A DNA stretch of 64,000 nucleotides from JANELJ01 sp024511395 (GCA_963681975.1 OY820613.1:2170001-2234000); one strand, 5' to 3'; positions 28,677 to 38,901 are shown, numbered from the stretch's first letter. Numbers and translations are program-made. Notes: generated by a model not told the origin, from the sequence alone.

Positions 28677-30174
28677 GTTCAACCTGAATAATACCGTTTT
28701 AAGCCTGACATCAAGCCAGGTTTAAAGCAGCTGATTGCCCCGGTTTGATAAAAGACCCCATCAAACCGGAAATAATTTTGAGCCACAAAAGCCGGAGCTT
28801 ATTGAGGATCTTTCTTAAGTTATGTCCAGCGGCTACCATAACCACATTAATGGCATCACCGACTGCACCTTTGAGGTAGCAGCGGTCTAAACGGCCATCA
28901 TTTTTCATATGACCAATTTCAGGCTCAATCGCACTGCGCCGTTTTAATGCCTTTTTAATACTTCGGGTAACGCCTCGCTTCTGACCTGAGATAAAAACTT
29001 TAGTGTCTTTTACTTCATGTCCACGATAACCCCGGTCAACAAAGCAGTGTTCCGGCTGTACGGCTGTAAACTGTTTTATCTGTTCCAGTTGTGGCAGCAA
29101 GGTATGTCCATCATAAGGATTGCCCGGACAACTTTGAGCACCAATAACAAAGCCTTCCTTGTTAGTTACCGCGATACTGGTTTTAACTCCAAATTCATAA
29201 GGCTTATGAGCTTTGCCTTTACTGATACACTCGACTTCCGGTGCATGTAAACTGTAAAGCTTGTTCTTACTGTGCTGCTCCTGCTCAATCAGTTTCTGAG
29301 CCTGTTTTAGAGCTACTTCAAACAGAGACTGAATATCAACAGAATAGTTGGGCAGTTGTCGTTCAATATCCCGTTTAACACGACCTAAACGGGATTTCAG
29401 TTTATTGTTCATTTTCTTCATGCGTTTAAACTGTTTTGCATGTGCATAACGACTGGCCATTAGTACATATTGCGGCCCAACCCGATTATAGTTCTGGCGC
29501 AGTTTAATACCGTGCTCTTTGGACAGTTTAACCAGGTTTTCTCTGGCTTTGTTCAGGAGCTTTGAATCGGTTGGAAAAGCGATGTTCTTTTCCTGTACGG
29601 TAGTATCTACCGTGACTTTCTTTAAACTACCGGGCTTTATGGTTTTACTCTTTAGTCCGGCTTTAATGGTTTCAATCAGTAATTTTTCACTGCCTGATTT
29701 ACCCGGCCGGTTACGCCATTTGGTCATGGTCACAGGGTGTATAGGCATTTTATGCTGAAAGTATTCTTCACCACAGAAATACTGCCAGTACGGATTTTCT
29801 GTCCAGCCTTTTACTACCTGTTCATCCGATAAATCATGCAGGTGTTTCAGGTAATGCAATCCTGCAATCAATCGAGTGCGTATGGCAGGAGCACCTTTAG
29901 TGGATACAAACAGAGCGCCCCATTCTTTATCAGGACTTTCCCAATCTATGTGTTTTGATAACTTAATCAACTCATGGTTTATGTCCAGCATGTTTTCAGG
30001 GCGCATCCTGAACAGGTCTTCCTGAGGTATTTTTGGCTGTTTCTTTGGCTTCATTCTGGTCTGGAAATTTGCAAGGTAATAAGGCTTATTTTACCAAAAA
30101 CCTGCAAATTTAACACCCATAATCAAGCAATATTTCTTTATAAATCAATGCACTATGTTTTATTCAGGGCAGAC
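28677..30174 (-). mobile_element. IS5-type insertion sequence, copy 4 (1498 bp)
   Basis: TIRs intact, flanked by TAAATA at 28671-28676 and 30175-30180. It is inserted in leuA: reading the duplication once restores MPNIYADQVEW across the site. Confidence 0.93.
28711..30054 (-). CDS. IS5-family transposase (copy 4)
   Basis: Intact 447-residue protein of clade II (LDINHEL, WQYFCGEE) with MRPEN instead of MRLEN near residue 17. All three catalytic residues are present. Confidence 0.92.
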   Translation of the reverse strand: MKPKKQPKIPQEDLFRMRPENMLDINHELIKLSKHIDWESPDKEWGALFVSTKGAPAIRTRLIAGLHYLKHLHDLSDEQVVKGWTENPYWQYFCGEEYFQHKMPIHPVTMTKWRNRPGKSGSEKLLIETIKAGLKSKTIKPGSLKKVTVDTTVQEKNIAFPTDSKLLNKARENLVKLSKEHGIKLRQNYNRVGPQYVLMASRYAHAKQFKRMKKMNNKLKSRLGRVKRDIERQLPNYSVDIQSLFEVALKQAQKLIEQEQHSKNKLYSLHAPEVECISKGKAHKPYEFGVKTSIAVTNKEGFVIGAQSCPGNPYDGHTLLPQLEQIKQFTAVQPEHCFVDRGYRGHEVKDTKVFISGQKRGVTRSIKKALKRRSAIEPEIGHMKNDGRLDRCYLKGAVGDAINVVMVAAGHNLRKILNKLRLLWLKIISGLMGSFIKPGQSAALNLA

Positions 30175-30845
30175 TAAATATTCGGCATGGATACTTCCTC
30201 CTTTGCCGGTAAATTTATGACCACCAGATTATCCGCTGTCGGCTGCCAGACCTTATTAACGGCATTGCAGACCTACACAGCAAAATCCAGCTCGGTTGCC
30301 GTAAAACTTTCCGGTGAATACTGAAACCACCAGCAGGTATCCGGCTGCTGTTCAGCACAGTCCTTAACCCATTGCGCCCCTTTAACGGCAATATCAATAA
30401 TCCCCTGCTTATCCAGGGCAAACACCTGTTCCCGCTGAACTCTGGAAGTGGAATTATACAAATGCACCATGGCCCGACGGCCCCCTCTGAGTGCTTCAAA
30501 GGAACGTTTAATCAGAGATTCCCGTGCCTGTGTTAATACTGAAATGGTGACATCTTCAGGAATATATCGCCCTTCAATTAAAGTTCGGACAAACTGAAAG
30601 TCATCTGCCGAAGCCGAAGGGAAACCCACTTCAATCTCCTTAAATCCCATTTTCACCAGCCATTTAAAAAAAGTCAGCTTCTGCTGGCTGTTTAAGGGCT
30701 ATTTTAAAGCCTGATTACCATCACGCAGATCCACACTGCACCAGGTCGGAGCTTGAGTCAACACCTTATCCGGCCATTGACGATGCGGCATTGGCACCGG
30801 TTTAAAAGGCTGGTATTTCTGATAATTAAAAGCGGCAGATTTCAT
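30175..30845 (-). pseudogene. leuA: N-terminal half of leuA, with two nonsense codons
   Basis: Minus-strand reading starts at ATG 30845 ([20 protein letters not shown]) and holds [12 protein letters not shown] (catalytic RDGNQ), then a TAG (LK*PLNSQQK), [55 protein letters not shown], and a second TAG (FAV*VCNAV). LeuA condenses acetyl-CoA with 2-oxoisovalerate in leucine synthesis. With two stops, two IS insertions and a lost C-terminal domain this copy cannot work. Confidence 0.88.
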
Positions 30846-30850
30846 AAATA

Positions 30851-32348
30851 GTTCAACCTGAATAATACCGTTTTAAGCCTGACATCAAGCTAGGTTTAAA
30901 GCAGCTGATTGCCCCGGTTTGATAAAAGACCCCATCAAACCGAAAATAATTTTGAGCCACAAAAGCCGGAGCTTATTGAGGATCTTTCTTAAGTTATGTC
31001 CAGCGGCTACCATAACCACATTAATGGCATCACCGACTGCACCTTTGAGGTAGCAGCGGTCTAAACGGCCATCGTTTTTCATATGACCAATTTCAGGCTC
31101 AATCGCACTGCGCCGTTTTAATGCCTTTTTAATACTTCGGGTAACGCCTCGCTTCTGACCTGAGATAAAAACTTTAGTGTCTTTTACTTCATGTCCACGA
31201 TAACCACGGTCAACAAAGCAGTGTTCCGGTTGTACGGCTGTAAACTGTTTTATCTGTTCCAGTTGTGGCAGCAAGGTATGTCCATCATAAGGATTGCCCG
31301 GACAACTTTGAGCACCAATAACAAAGCCTTCCTTGTTAGTTACCGCGATACTGGTTTTAACTCCAAATTCATAAGGCTTATGAGCTTTGCCTTTACTGAT
31401 ACACTCGACTTCCGGTGCATGTAAACTGTAAAGCTTGTTTTTACTGTGCTGCTCCTGCTCAATCAGTTTCTGAGCCTGTTTTAGAGCTACTTCAAACAGA
31501 GACTGAATATCAACAGAATAGTTGGGCAGTTGTCGTTCAATATCCCGTTTAACACGACCTAAACGGGATTTCAGTTTATTGTTCATTTTCTTCATGCGTT
31601 TAAACTGTTTTGCATGTGCATAATGACTGGCCATTAGTACATATTGCGGCCCAAACCGATTATAGTTCTGGCGCAGTTTAATACCGTGCTCTTTGGACAG
31701 TTTAACCAGGTTTTCTCTGGCTTTGTTCAGGAGCTTTGAATCGGTTGGAAAAGCGATGTTCTTTTCCTGTACGGTAGTATCTACCGTGACTTTCTTTAAA
31801 CTGCCGGGCTTTATGGTTTTACTCTTTAGTCCGGCTTTAATGGTTTCAATCAGTAATTTTTCACTGCCTGACTTACCCGGCCGGTTACGCCATTTGGTCA
31901 TGGTCACAGGGTGTATAGGCATTTTATGCTGAAAGTATTCTTCACCACAGAAATACTGCCAGTACGGATTTTCTGTCCAGCCTTTTACTACCTGTTCATC
32001 CGATAAATCATGCAGGTGTTTCAGGTAATGCAATCCTGCAATCAATCGAGTGCGTATGGCAGGAGCACCTTTAGTGGATACAAACAGAGCGCCCCATTCT
32101 TTATCAGGACTTTCCCAATCTATGTGTTTTGATAACTTAATCAACTCATGGTTTATGTCCAGCATGTTTTCAGGGCGCATCCTGAACAGGTCTTCCTGAG
32201 GTATTTTTGGCTGTTTCTCTGGCTTCATTCTGGTCTGGAAATTTGCAAGGTAATAAGGCTTATTTTACCAAAAACCTGCAAATTTAACACCCATAATCAA
32301 GAAATATTTCTTTATAAATCAATGCACTATGTTTTATTCAGGGCAGAC
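30851..32348 (-). mobile_element. IS5-type insertion sequence, copy 5 (1498 bp)
   Basis: TIRs intact, flanked by TAAATA at 30845-30850 and 32349-32354. The duplication overlaps the first base of the leuA ATG, so the leuA ribosome binding site is separated from its start. Confidence 0.93.
30885..32228 (-). CDS. IS5-family transposase (copy 5)
   Basis: Intact 447-residue clade II protein, almost identical to copy 4 (shares MRPEN and the PEHCFVD form). Small differences such as MASHYAH and IIFGLMG. Confidence 0.92.
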   Translation of the reverse strand: MKPEKQPKIPQEDLFRMRPENMLDINHELIKLSKHIDWESPDKEWGALFVSTKGAPAIRTRLIAGLHYLKHLHDLSDEQVVKGWTENPYWQYFCGEEYFQHKMPIHPVTMTKWRNRPGKSGSEKLLIETIKAGLKSKTIKPGSLKKVTVDTTVQEKNIAFPTDSKLLNKARENLVKLSKEHGIKLRQNYNRFGPQYVLMASHYAHAKQFKRMKKMNNKLKSRLGRVKRDIERQLPNYSVDIQSLFEVALKQAQKLIEQEQHSKNKLYSLHAPEVECISKGKAHKPYEFGVKTSIAVTNKEGFVIGAQSCPGNPYDGHTLLPQLEQIKQFTAVQPEHCFVDRGYRGHEVKDTKVFISGQKRGVTRSIKKALKRRSAIEPEIGHMKNDGRLDRCYLKGAVGDAINVVMVAAGHNLRKILNKLRLLWLKIIFGLMGSFIKPGQSAALNLA

Positions 32349-32354
32349 TAAATA

Positions 32355-32565
32355 TTCTCTATTAAAATTGTTGTAATTATTCAGTCACTCTACAGTACTC
32401 TAATTCAAGCTGGATAATTACCAAATTGTTTTCCTTTATTAACAAATAGTATATACAAAGCCCGTTAAAATTAATGTGCTAATTTTTCAACAAAACAACA
32501 TAATATGAAATATTATTTTAATTATGGTAAATTTATCGACATATTATTTTACTTTTACTTAATTA
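32355..32565. other. A/T-rich remnant of the leuA upstream region
   Basis: 210 bp of strongly A/T-rich DNA between an IS5-type and an IS982 element. No frame or hairpin stands out. It probably held the native leuA promoter. Confidence 0.45.
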
Positions 32566-33584
32566 ACCTGAGATCTGGATAAGAACCCAGTCATTTACCT
32601 AAATACAGAGAGTTTTCATATCACTCTCATCTATTCTGATTGTCGGCTTGTCTTTTTTATGACAATAGGCAATCAGAGAACCAATAAGGTTCAACATAAA
32701 ACCACTTACGCTTCTATGACGTGAATGTTCAATCTGTGTAATATTTTTTAGCTGCTCATTAACCGTTTCAATTATAAAACGTTTTTTCAGCATAATCTTA
32801 TCCCACAATGCAATGGCACGTGTTTTCATGTTTCGTCTGACATGGGTAATAAGCCCGACATCCTGTTCAAACAGTTCATCACTTAAAAGACTGGAGACAT
32901 AGCCTTTGTCACCATAAAGCTTTCCATATAAGTCTTTGGCCATTTCAGGAACCGGTTTTCTGTCATCTACATTACCGGCCGTCAATTTAGTGGCCAGTAT
33001 TTCACCTTTATGATTAATGATCAGGTGAACTTTAAACCCATAGAACCACCCCATGGTCGATTTGCCTCGCTGAGCAACACCATCAAAGACTTTATGCCTG
33101 GGTATGCGAATGTTTTGGCATACTTTAATGCTGCTCGCATCAACAAAGGCAATTCCGGTGGGCTTTCCTTTGCAATGAGTAAAGTAAGCGAATAATGGCA
33201 CCAGTACCGATGACATCACTCACAGGAAACGGCTATAGCTCAATAAATCTGGAAACTCTTTCCTAAGATGTTGATGCACATGGCATAAATAATAACTCTT
33301 AAAATCTTTGTAATGTGACTGATGAAAGTTAATCAGGATAGTCATCAGTTCACCGGGGCTCATTACACCTTGTCGTCTTCTCTTTTTATCACCGGATTCC
33401 AGCAGTGTTTTTTCCCATTCAGGATAAAAGACCTGGTTGAAATCAGCGATATTACAATACAATTCATCTATAGTAGTCACTTGCCTGTTCCTTGTTCAAA
33501 TTCATTTGATTTGGTCATTAAATGATCTGATCGAGAAACAGGTATTTAGTTCAATATTTTTTAGTTCTTATCCAGAATTCAGGT
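32566..33584 (-). mobile_element. IS982-family element, copy 2 (1019 bp)
   Basis: TIRs ACCTGAGATCTGGATAAGAAC and ACCTGAATTCTGGATAAGAAC (inverted). The 6-bp flanks TAATTA (32560-32565 and 33585-33590) look like a target duplication. Confidence 0.88.
32599..33480 (-). pseudogene. IS982-family transposase with the same in-frame TGA (copy 2)
   Basis: Two pieces in one frame, 33480-33220 and 33219-32599, separated only by TGA (SYSRFL*VMSS). Catalytic region intact (FVDASSIKVCQN, YGDKGYVSS, IIETVNEQLKN). Confidence 0.85.
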
Positions 33585-33591
33585 TAATTAG

Positions 33592-34181
33592 CTAAAGTTT
33601 AGAGCGACAGCTCACCCTTGAGAGTCCTGTTTCGCTCATACGTTCTTTAACAATTTGTTTATAACCAGCTGTTTTGAAATTGTTTTTATAACAAATCTTC
33701 AAATCGCCTTAAAATATCCGTATCCGGCGGGTGGAATTTTTAGGACTTACCATCCCACCAGTCCCTGACCCTAACCTGCGAAAAATACCTTATCAGTCCC
33801 ATTCGTATTCTTCCGGCAGTAATGGGTGTATTCTTTCGCCAGGGCATATTATCAATTAAGCGCAATACCGGGTCCGGACATTTAATAGCCCGCAATTGAG
33901 GTATAATATACCCCAGAGCAATAATGTGTACCCATCGATGTAACACCTTCCGGGTTTTCTGCCAGGTCTGTTTCATGCCCCAGTCATTTTTTAACTGGTT
34001 GAACAAGAGCTCAATCGACCAGCGTTTTTCATAAGCGACAATAATATCCAGACCACTTAACTGCATATCTGTTGATAGTAATAAACGTGGTCTTTTTTTC
34101 CCTTTAGAGTCCTCAAACTCACACCAGACAAAGCATACCGACTGGCCATTCAGAAAGCGGGCTTTAGCAACCACTGTTCGG
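33592..34181 (-). mobile_element. IS701-like element, copy C, truncated
   Basis: The end CTAAAGTTTAGAG is intact at 33592, and the second transposase frame (34174-33740) is recognisable (WSIELLFNQLKNDWG) with an earlier stop than copy A. The Glu of the SIEPLF box is retained as SIELLF. Everything upstream was lost at the IS5-type copy 6 junction. Confidence 0.82.
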
Positions 34182-34187
34182 TAATTA

Positions 34188-35685
34188 GTTCAACCTGAAT
34201 AATACCGTTTTAAGTCTGACATCAAGCCAGGTTTAAAGCGGCTGATTGTTCTGGTTTGATAAAATATCCCATCAAACCGGAAATAAATTTAAGCCACAAA
34301 AGCCGGAGCTTATTGAGGAGCTTTCTTAAGTTATGTCCAGCGGCTACCATAACCACATTAATGGCATCACCGACTGCACCTTTGAGGTAGCAGCGGTCTA
34401 GACGAGCATCATTTTTCATATGACCAATTTCAGGCTCAATCGCACTGCGCCGTTTTAATGCCTTTTTAATACTTCGGGTAACGCCTCGCTTCTGACCTGA
34501 GATAAAAACTTTCGTATCTTTTACTTCATGTCCATGATAACCCCGGTCAACAAAGCAGTGTTCCGGTTGTACGGCTGTAAACTGTTTTATCTGTTCCAGT
34601 TGTGGCAGTAGAGTGTGTCCATCATAAGGATTGCCCGGACAACTTTGAGCACCAATAACAAAGCCTTCCTTGTTAGTTACCGCGATACTGGCTTTAACTC
34701 CAAATTCATAAGGCTTATGAGCTTTGCCTTTACTGATACACTCAACTTCCGGTGCATGTAAACTGTAAAGCTTGTTCTTACTGTGCTGCTCCTGCTCAAT
34801 CAGTTTCTGAGCCTGTTTTAGAGCTACTTCAAACAGAGACTGAATATCAACAGAATAATTGGGCAGTTGTCGTTCAATATCCCGTTTAACACGACCTAAA
34901 CGGGATTTCAGTTTATTGTTCATTTTCTTCATGCGTTTAAACTGTTTTGCATGTGCATAACGACTGGCCATTAGTACATATTGCGGCCCAACCCGATTAT
35001 AGTTCTGACGCAGTTTAATACCGTGCTCTTTGGACAGTTTAACCAGGTTTTCTCTGGCTTTGTTCAGGAGCTTTGAATCGGTTGGAAAAGCGATGTTCTT
35101 TTCCTGTACGGTAGTATCTACCGTGACTTTCTTTAAACTGCCGGGCTTTATGGTTTTACTCTTTAGTCCGGCTTTAATGGTTTCAATCAGTAATTTTTCA
35201 CTGCCTGACTTACCTGGCCGGTTACGCCATTTGGTCATGGTCACAGGGTGTATGGGCATCTTATGCTGAAAGTATTCTTCACCACAGAAATACTGCCAGT
35301 ACGGATTTTCTGTCCAGCCTTTTACTACCTGTTCATCCGATAAATCATGCAGGTGTTTCAGGTAATGCAATCCTGCAATCAATCGAGTGCGTATGGCAGG
35401 AGCACCTTTAGTGGATACAAACAGAGCGCCCCATTCTTTATCAGGACTTTCCCAATCTATGTGTTTTGATAACTTAATCAACTCATGGTTTATGTCCAGC
35501 ATGTTTTCAAGGCGCATCCTGAACAGGTCTTCCTGAGGTATTTTTGGCTGTTTCTCTGGCTTCATTCTGGTCTGGAAATTTGCAAGGTAATAAGGATTAT
35601 TTTACCAAAAACCTGCAAATTTAACACCCATAATCAAGCAATATTTCTTTATAAATCAATGCACTATGTTTTATTCAGGGCAGAC
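34188..35685 (-). mobile_element. IS5-type insertion sequence, copy 6 (1498 bp)
   Basis: TIRs intact. The left flank is TAATTA (34182-34187) and the right flank TAAATA (35686-35691), so there is no exact duplication. It is followed directly by copy 7. Confidence 0.92.
34222..35565 (-). CDS. IS5-family transposase (copy 6)
   Basis: Intact 447-residue clade II protein. Changes near the end (GYHGHEVKD, KNDARLD, LRKLLNKLRL) are next to catalytic residues but leave D and E unchanged. Confidence 0.9.
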   Translation of the reverse strand: MKPEKQPKIPQEDLFRMRLENMLDINHELIKLSKHIDWESPDKEWGALFVSTKGAPAIRTRLIAGLHYLKHLHDLSDEQVVKGWTENPYWQYFCGEEYFQHKMPIHPVTMTKWRNRPGKSGSEKLLIETIKAGLKSKTIKPGSLKKVTVDTTVQEKNIAFPTDSKLLNKARENLVKLSKEHGIKLRQNYNRVGPQYVLMASRYAHAKQFKRMKKMNNKLKSRLGRVKRDIERQLPNYSVDIQSLFEVALKQAQKLIEQEQHSKNKLYSLHAPEVECISKGKAHKPYEFGVKASIAVTNKEGFVIGAQSCPGNPYDGHTLLPQLEQIKQFTAVQPEHCFVDRGYHGHEVKDTKVFISGQKRGVTRSIKKALKRRSAIEPEIGHMKNDARLDRCYLKGAVGDAINVVMVAAGHNLRKLLNKLRLLWLKFISGLMGYFIKPEQSAALNLA

Positions 35686-35691
35686 TAAATA
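35686..35691. other. 6-bp junction between two abutted IS5-type copies
   Basis: TAAATA separates the left end of copy 6 (inverted GTCTGCCCTGAATAA) from the right end of copy 7 (GTTCAACCTGAATAA). The spacer has exactly the length of the target duplication of this IS. Confidence 0.85.
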
Positions 35692-37189
35692 GTTCAACCT
35701 GAATAATACCGTTTTAAGTCTGACATCAAGCCAGGTTTAAAGCGGCTGATTGTTCTGGTTTGATAAAATATCCCATCAAACCGGAAATAATTTTGAGCCA
35801 CAAAAGCCGGAGCTTATTGATGCTCTTTCTTAAGTTATGTCCGGCGACTACCATAACCACATTAATGGCATCACCGACTGCACCTTTGAGGTAGCAGCGG
35901 TCTAAACGGCCATCATTTTTCATATGACCGATTTCAGGCTCAATCGCACTGCGCCGTTTTAATGCCTTTTTAATACTTCGGGTAACGCCTCGCTTCTGAC
36001 CTGAGATAAAAACTTTCGTATCTTTTACTTCATGTCCATGATAACCCCGGTCAACAAAGCACTGTTCCGGCTGTACAGCTGTAAACTGTTTTATCTGTTC
36101 CAGTTGTGGCAGCAAGGTATGTCCATCATAAGGATTGCCCGGACAGCTTTGAGCACCAATAACAAAGCCTTCCTTATTGGTTACCGCGATACTGGCTTTA
36201 ACTCCAAATTCATAAGGCTTATGAACTTTGCCTTTACTGATACACTCGACTTCCGGTGCATGTAAACTGTAAAGCTTGTTCTTACTGTGCTGCTCCTGCT
36301 CAATCAGTTTCTGAGCCTGTTCCAGTGCCACTTCAAACAATGACTGAATATCAACAGAATAGTTGGGCAGTTGTCGTTCAATATCCCGTTTAACACGACC
36401 TAAACGGGACTTCAGTTTATTGTTCATTTTCTTCATGCGTTTAAACTGTTTTGCATGTGCATAACGACTGGCCATTAGTACATATTGCGGCCCAACCCGA
36501 TTATAGTTCTGGCGCAGTTTAATACCGTGCTCTTTGGACAGTTTAACCAGGTTTTCTCTGGCTTTGTTCAGGAGCTTTGAATCGGTTGGAAAAGCGATGT
36601 TCTTTTCCTGTACGGTAGTATCTACCGTGACTTTCTTTAAACTGCCGGGCTTGATAGTTTTACTCTTTAGTCCGGCTTTAATGGTTTCAATCAGTAATTT
36701 TTCACTGCCTGACTTACCTGGCCGGTTACGCCATTTGGTCATGGTCACAGGGTGTATGGGCATCTTATGCTGAAAGTATTCTTCACCACAGAAATACTGC
36801 CAGTACGGATTTTCTGTCCAGCCTTTTACTACCTGTTCATCCGATAAATCATGCAGGTGTTTCAGGTAATGCAATCCTGCAATCAAACGAGTACGAATGG
36901 CAGGAGCACCTTTAGTGGATACAAACAGAGCACCCCATTCTTTATCAGGACTTTCCCGGTCTATGTGTTTTGATAACTTAATCAACTCATGGTTTATGTC
37001 CAGCATGTTTTCAGGGCGCATCCTGAACAGGTCTTCCTGAGGTATTTTTGGCTGTTTCTTTGGCTTCATTCTGGTCTGGAAATTTGCAAGGTAATAAGGC
37101 TTATTTTACCAAAAACCTGCAAATTTAAAACCCATAATCAAGAAATATTTCTTTATAAATCAATACTATATGTTTTATTCAGGGTGGAC
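35692..37189 (-). mobile_element. IS5-type insertion sequence, copy 7 (1498 bp)
   Basis: Tandem to copy 6 in the same direction. The right flank is TATTTA (37190-37195), the left TAAATA. It ends 16 bp before the Lrp-family gene. Confidence 0.92.
35726..37069 (-). CDS. IS5-family transposase (copy 7)
   Basis: Intact 447-residue protein, mainly clade II (MRPEN, DRESPDKE) with a few private changes (KGKVHKPYEF, MVVAGHNLRKSINK). Catalytic residues present. Confidence 0.9.
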   Translation of the reverse strand: MKPKKQPKIPQEDLFRMRPENMLDINHELIKLSKHIDRESPDKEWGALFVSTKGAPAIRTRLIAGLHYLKHLHDLSDEQVVKGWTENPYWQYFCGEEYFQHKMPIHPVTMTKWRNRPGKSGSEKLLIETIKAGLKSKTIKPGSLKKVTVDTTVQEKNIAFPTDSKLLNKARENLVKLSKEHGIKLRQNYNRVGPQYVLMASRYAHAKQFKRMKKMNNKLKSRLGRVKRDIERQLPNYSVDIQSLFEVALEQAQKLIEQEQHSKNKLYSLHAPEVECISKGKVHKPYEFGVKASIAVTNKEGFVIGAQSCPGNPYDGHTLLPQLEQIKQFTAVQPEQCFVDRGYHGHEVKDTKVFISGQKRGVTRSIKKALKRRSAIEPEIGHMKNDGRLDRCYLKGAVGDAINVVMVVAGHNLRKSINKLRLLWLKIISGLMGYFIKPEQSAALNLA

Positions 37190-37205
37190 TATTTAAAGTA
37201 TTTTT

Positions 37206-37682
37206 ATGAAACTGACAAAAATGGATATCCGTATTCTGGATGAGATTCAGAATAACGTCAGAATAAGTAACCCGGAACTGGCTGACAAAATCGGCCTGTC
37301 TCCTTCACCCTGTTTAAGAAGGGTCAGGCAACTGGAAGAAGCCGGTTATATTGACCAGTACGTGGCCCGACTAAATGAGAAAAAACTGGATTTGAAACTG
37401 ATAGCTTTAATTCAGATCAGTATGGACAGGCATACGCCAGAGCGTTTTGAAAATTTTGAAAGTATTGTGCAGGATTTTGATGAAGTGCAGGAGTGTTATT
37501 TAATAACTGGCCAGAGCGCCGATTATCTGTTAAAAGTGATTGTGCCGGATATGGAGCATTACCAGGCTTTTTTACTGCAGAAATTAACCCGTATAGAAGG
37601 GGTAACTGAAGTTCAGTACAGTTTTATTATGCGCAAGGTGCTGGACAGGACGGTTGTACCGTTAAAATATCTTGATGTTTAA
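37206..37682 (+). CDS. Lrp/AsnC-family transcriptional regulator
   Basis: 158 residues. The N-terminal HTH (LTKMDIRILDEIQNNVRISN, LADKIGLSPSPCLRRVRQLE) and C-terminal RAM domain (VQECYLITGQSADYLLKVIV) are complete. The family senses amino acids and controls transport or metabolism. Which ligand cannot be told. The ATG at 37206 is 16 bp from an IS end, so the native promoter is lost or replaced. It is convergent with the IalB-family gene. Confidence 0.92.
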   Translation: MKLTKMDIRILDEIQNNVRISNPELADKIGLSPSPCLRRVRQLEEAGYIDQYVARLNEKKLDLKLIALIQISMDRHTPERFENFESIVQDFDEVQECYLITGQSADYLLKVIVPDMEHYQAFLLQKLTRIEGVTEVQYSFIMRKVLDRTVVPLKYLDV

Positions 37683-37697
37683 AGCTGAATAGCAATG

Positions 37698-37723
37698 TGT
37701 TCCCACACTGGAATGTGGGAACA
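37698..37723. terminator. Hairpin between convergent lrp and ialB genes
   Basis: Perfect 10-bp stem TGTTCCCACA / TGTGGGAACA with a CTGGAA loop. No U-run follows on either strand, so it may be a weak bidirectional terminator. Confidence 0.5.
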
Positions 37724-37736
37724 AGCTATATTGCCT

Positions 37737-38243
37737 TTATTTCAGTGACTTAAAGCCCGCTGTAAAGCCTTTTAGTGAAACAGGTACTTCAATGACCTGC
37801 TTGGCACTGGCGGCAAATTTAACACTGCCTTTTTCACCGGCCTTCATACCCTTAATAATTTCAGGTTTCAGCTCAACACCAGCCACACAGCCGTTTTTAA
37901 CACACACGGTAAAAGGAACACGGACAGCCTTGGCAGTACCGCCTTTAAATTCCAGTCCCGGCGGCAGCATAACACCCAGAGGCAGAGTAATTAAAGCCTG
38001 GGGAGTATCTTTTCCTGACGGATAACCCACAGCCACCTGCATAACCACCTTCCCCTTGTCATTGGTCACATTCTGAAACAGGTTACAGATCTCCTTGCCG
38101 GATGTAGGCAGTTTTTCACAGGCCACTGTCCAGTCCTTGAAATTTTTACTATGTTCCGGTTTCGCCAGGGCTGAACCACTTAAAATAAAACTCAGAACAA
38201 AAACCATAATAAAAGCGGTTTGAATTTTTAACTTTGAATGCAT
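37737..38243 (-). CDS. Invasion-associated locus B (IalB)-family periplasmic protein
   Basis: 168 residues. A signal peptide (IQTAFIMVFVLSFILSGSAL, then AKPEH) precedes a domain with FKDWTVACEK, SGKEICNLFQNV and FTVCVKNGCVAGVELKPEII. The C pairs and the KDWTVxC box fit the IalB family. The function in non-pathogens is unknown. Intact, with native upstream region. Confidence 0.8.
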   Translation of the reverse strand: MHSKLKIQTAFIMVFVLSFILSGSALAKPEHSKNFKDWTVACEKLPTSGKEICNLFQNVTNDKGKVVMQVAVGYPSGKDTPQALITLPLGVMLPPGLEFKGGTAKAVRVPFTVCVKNGCVAGVELKPEIIKGMKAGEKGSVKFAASAKQVIEVPVSLKGFTAGFKSLK

Positions 38244-38561
38244 TAATATTTTCCTTATTAAACGCGTTATTTCTTAATTTTGAAACCGGTAAAACCGGTA
38301 TTTAAATGTTATAAATTCCATTTTCTACCCATGAGCGGGTAATAAGTATTATATTGACGACAGGCGGCAAAGCAGACAGGCAGAAGCAGAATTCTTATAA
38401 TAATTATTTCAATCTACGTTTAATCAGACTAAAAATCAACCATTAGGTTCACAAAAGTCTTAACAATAGTCATTCACCTGTCATTTTCAATATAAGAGCT
38501 CATTCACTTATATTTCTTTTTCAGGTTCATTTCAGTTTTAACCGACTATAATGCCAAACAA
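38244..38561. other. Intergenic region upstream of ialB
   Basis: About 318 bp, A/T-rich. It should hold the ialB promoter. I see no clear gene or RNA. It ends at an IS3 left end. Confidence 0.4.
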
Positions 38562-38634
38562 GGTAATCCCCCCGAAAAATAATTCTTTTTATAAGTAGAA
38601 TTTTCCATTAAATTATTAATGAGGAGAACCTACA

Positions 38635-38901
38635 ATGAAGAAATCCAGATTTACAGAATCCCAGAACATCGGCATTCTGAAAGAAGCTGAATCAGGCGTG
38701 CCAGTCACTGAATTATGTCGCACTCATGGCATGAGCGATGCTACCTTCTATAACTGGCGGGTCAAATACGGCGGCATGGATGTTTCCATGATGAAACGCA
38801 TGAAAGAGCTGGAAGAAGAAAACCGCCGCTTGAAGAAGGTGTATGCAGAAGAGCGCTTAAAGGCAGAGATTATTCAGGAGGCCATGGCAAAAAAGTGGTA
38901 A
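38635..38901 (+). CDS. IS3-family OrfA (copy 2)
   Basis: 88 residues. HTH (SRFTESQNIGILKEAESGVP, ELCRTHGMSDATFYNWRVKY) followed by a leucine-zipper-like MKELEEENRRLKKV. ATG follows GAGGAGAACC. The protein binds IS ends and is joined to OrfB by frameshifting. Confidence 0.9.
   Translation: MKKSRFTESQNIGILKEAESGVPVTELCRTHGMSDATFYNWRVKYGGMDVSMMKRMKELEEENRRLKKVYAEERLKAEIIQEAMAKKW
38889..38895 (+). promoter_or_regulatory. -1 frameshift site AAAAAAG in IS3 orfA/orfB
   Basis: A AAA AAG in the orfA frame (GCA AAA AAG TGG TAA) is the classical slippery heptamer of IS3 elements. orfB is open in the -1 frame from here. The same heptamer is present in copy 3 (44626-44632). Confidence 0.8.
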
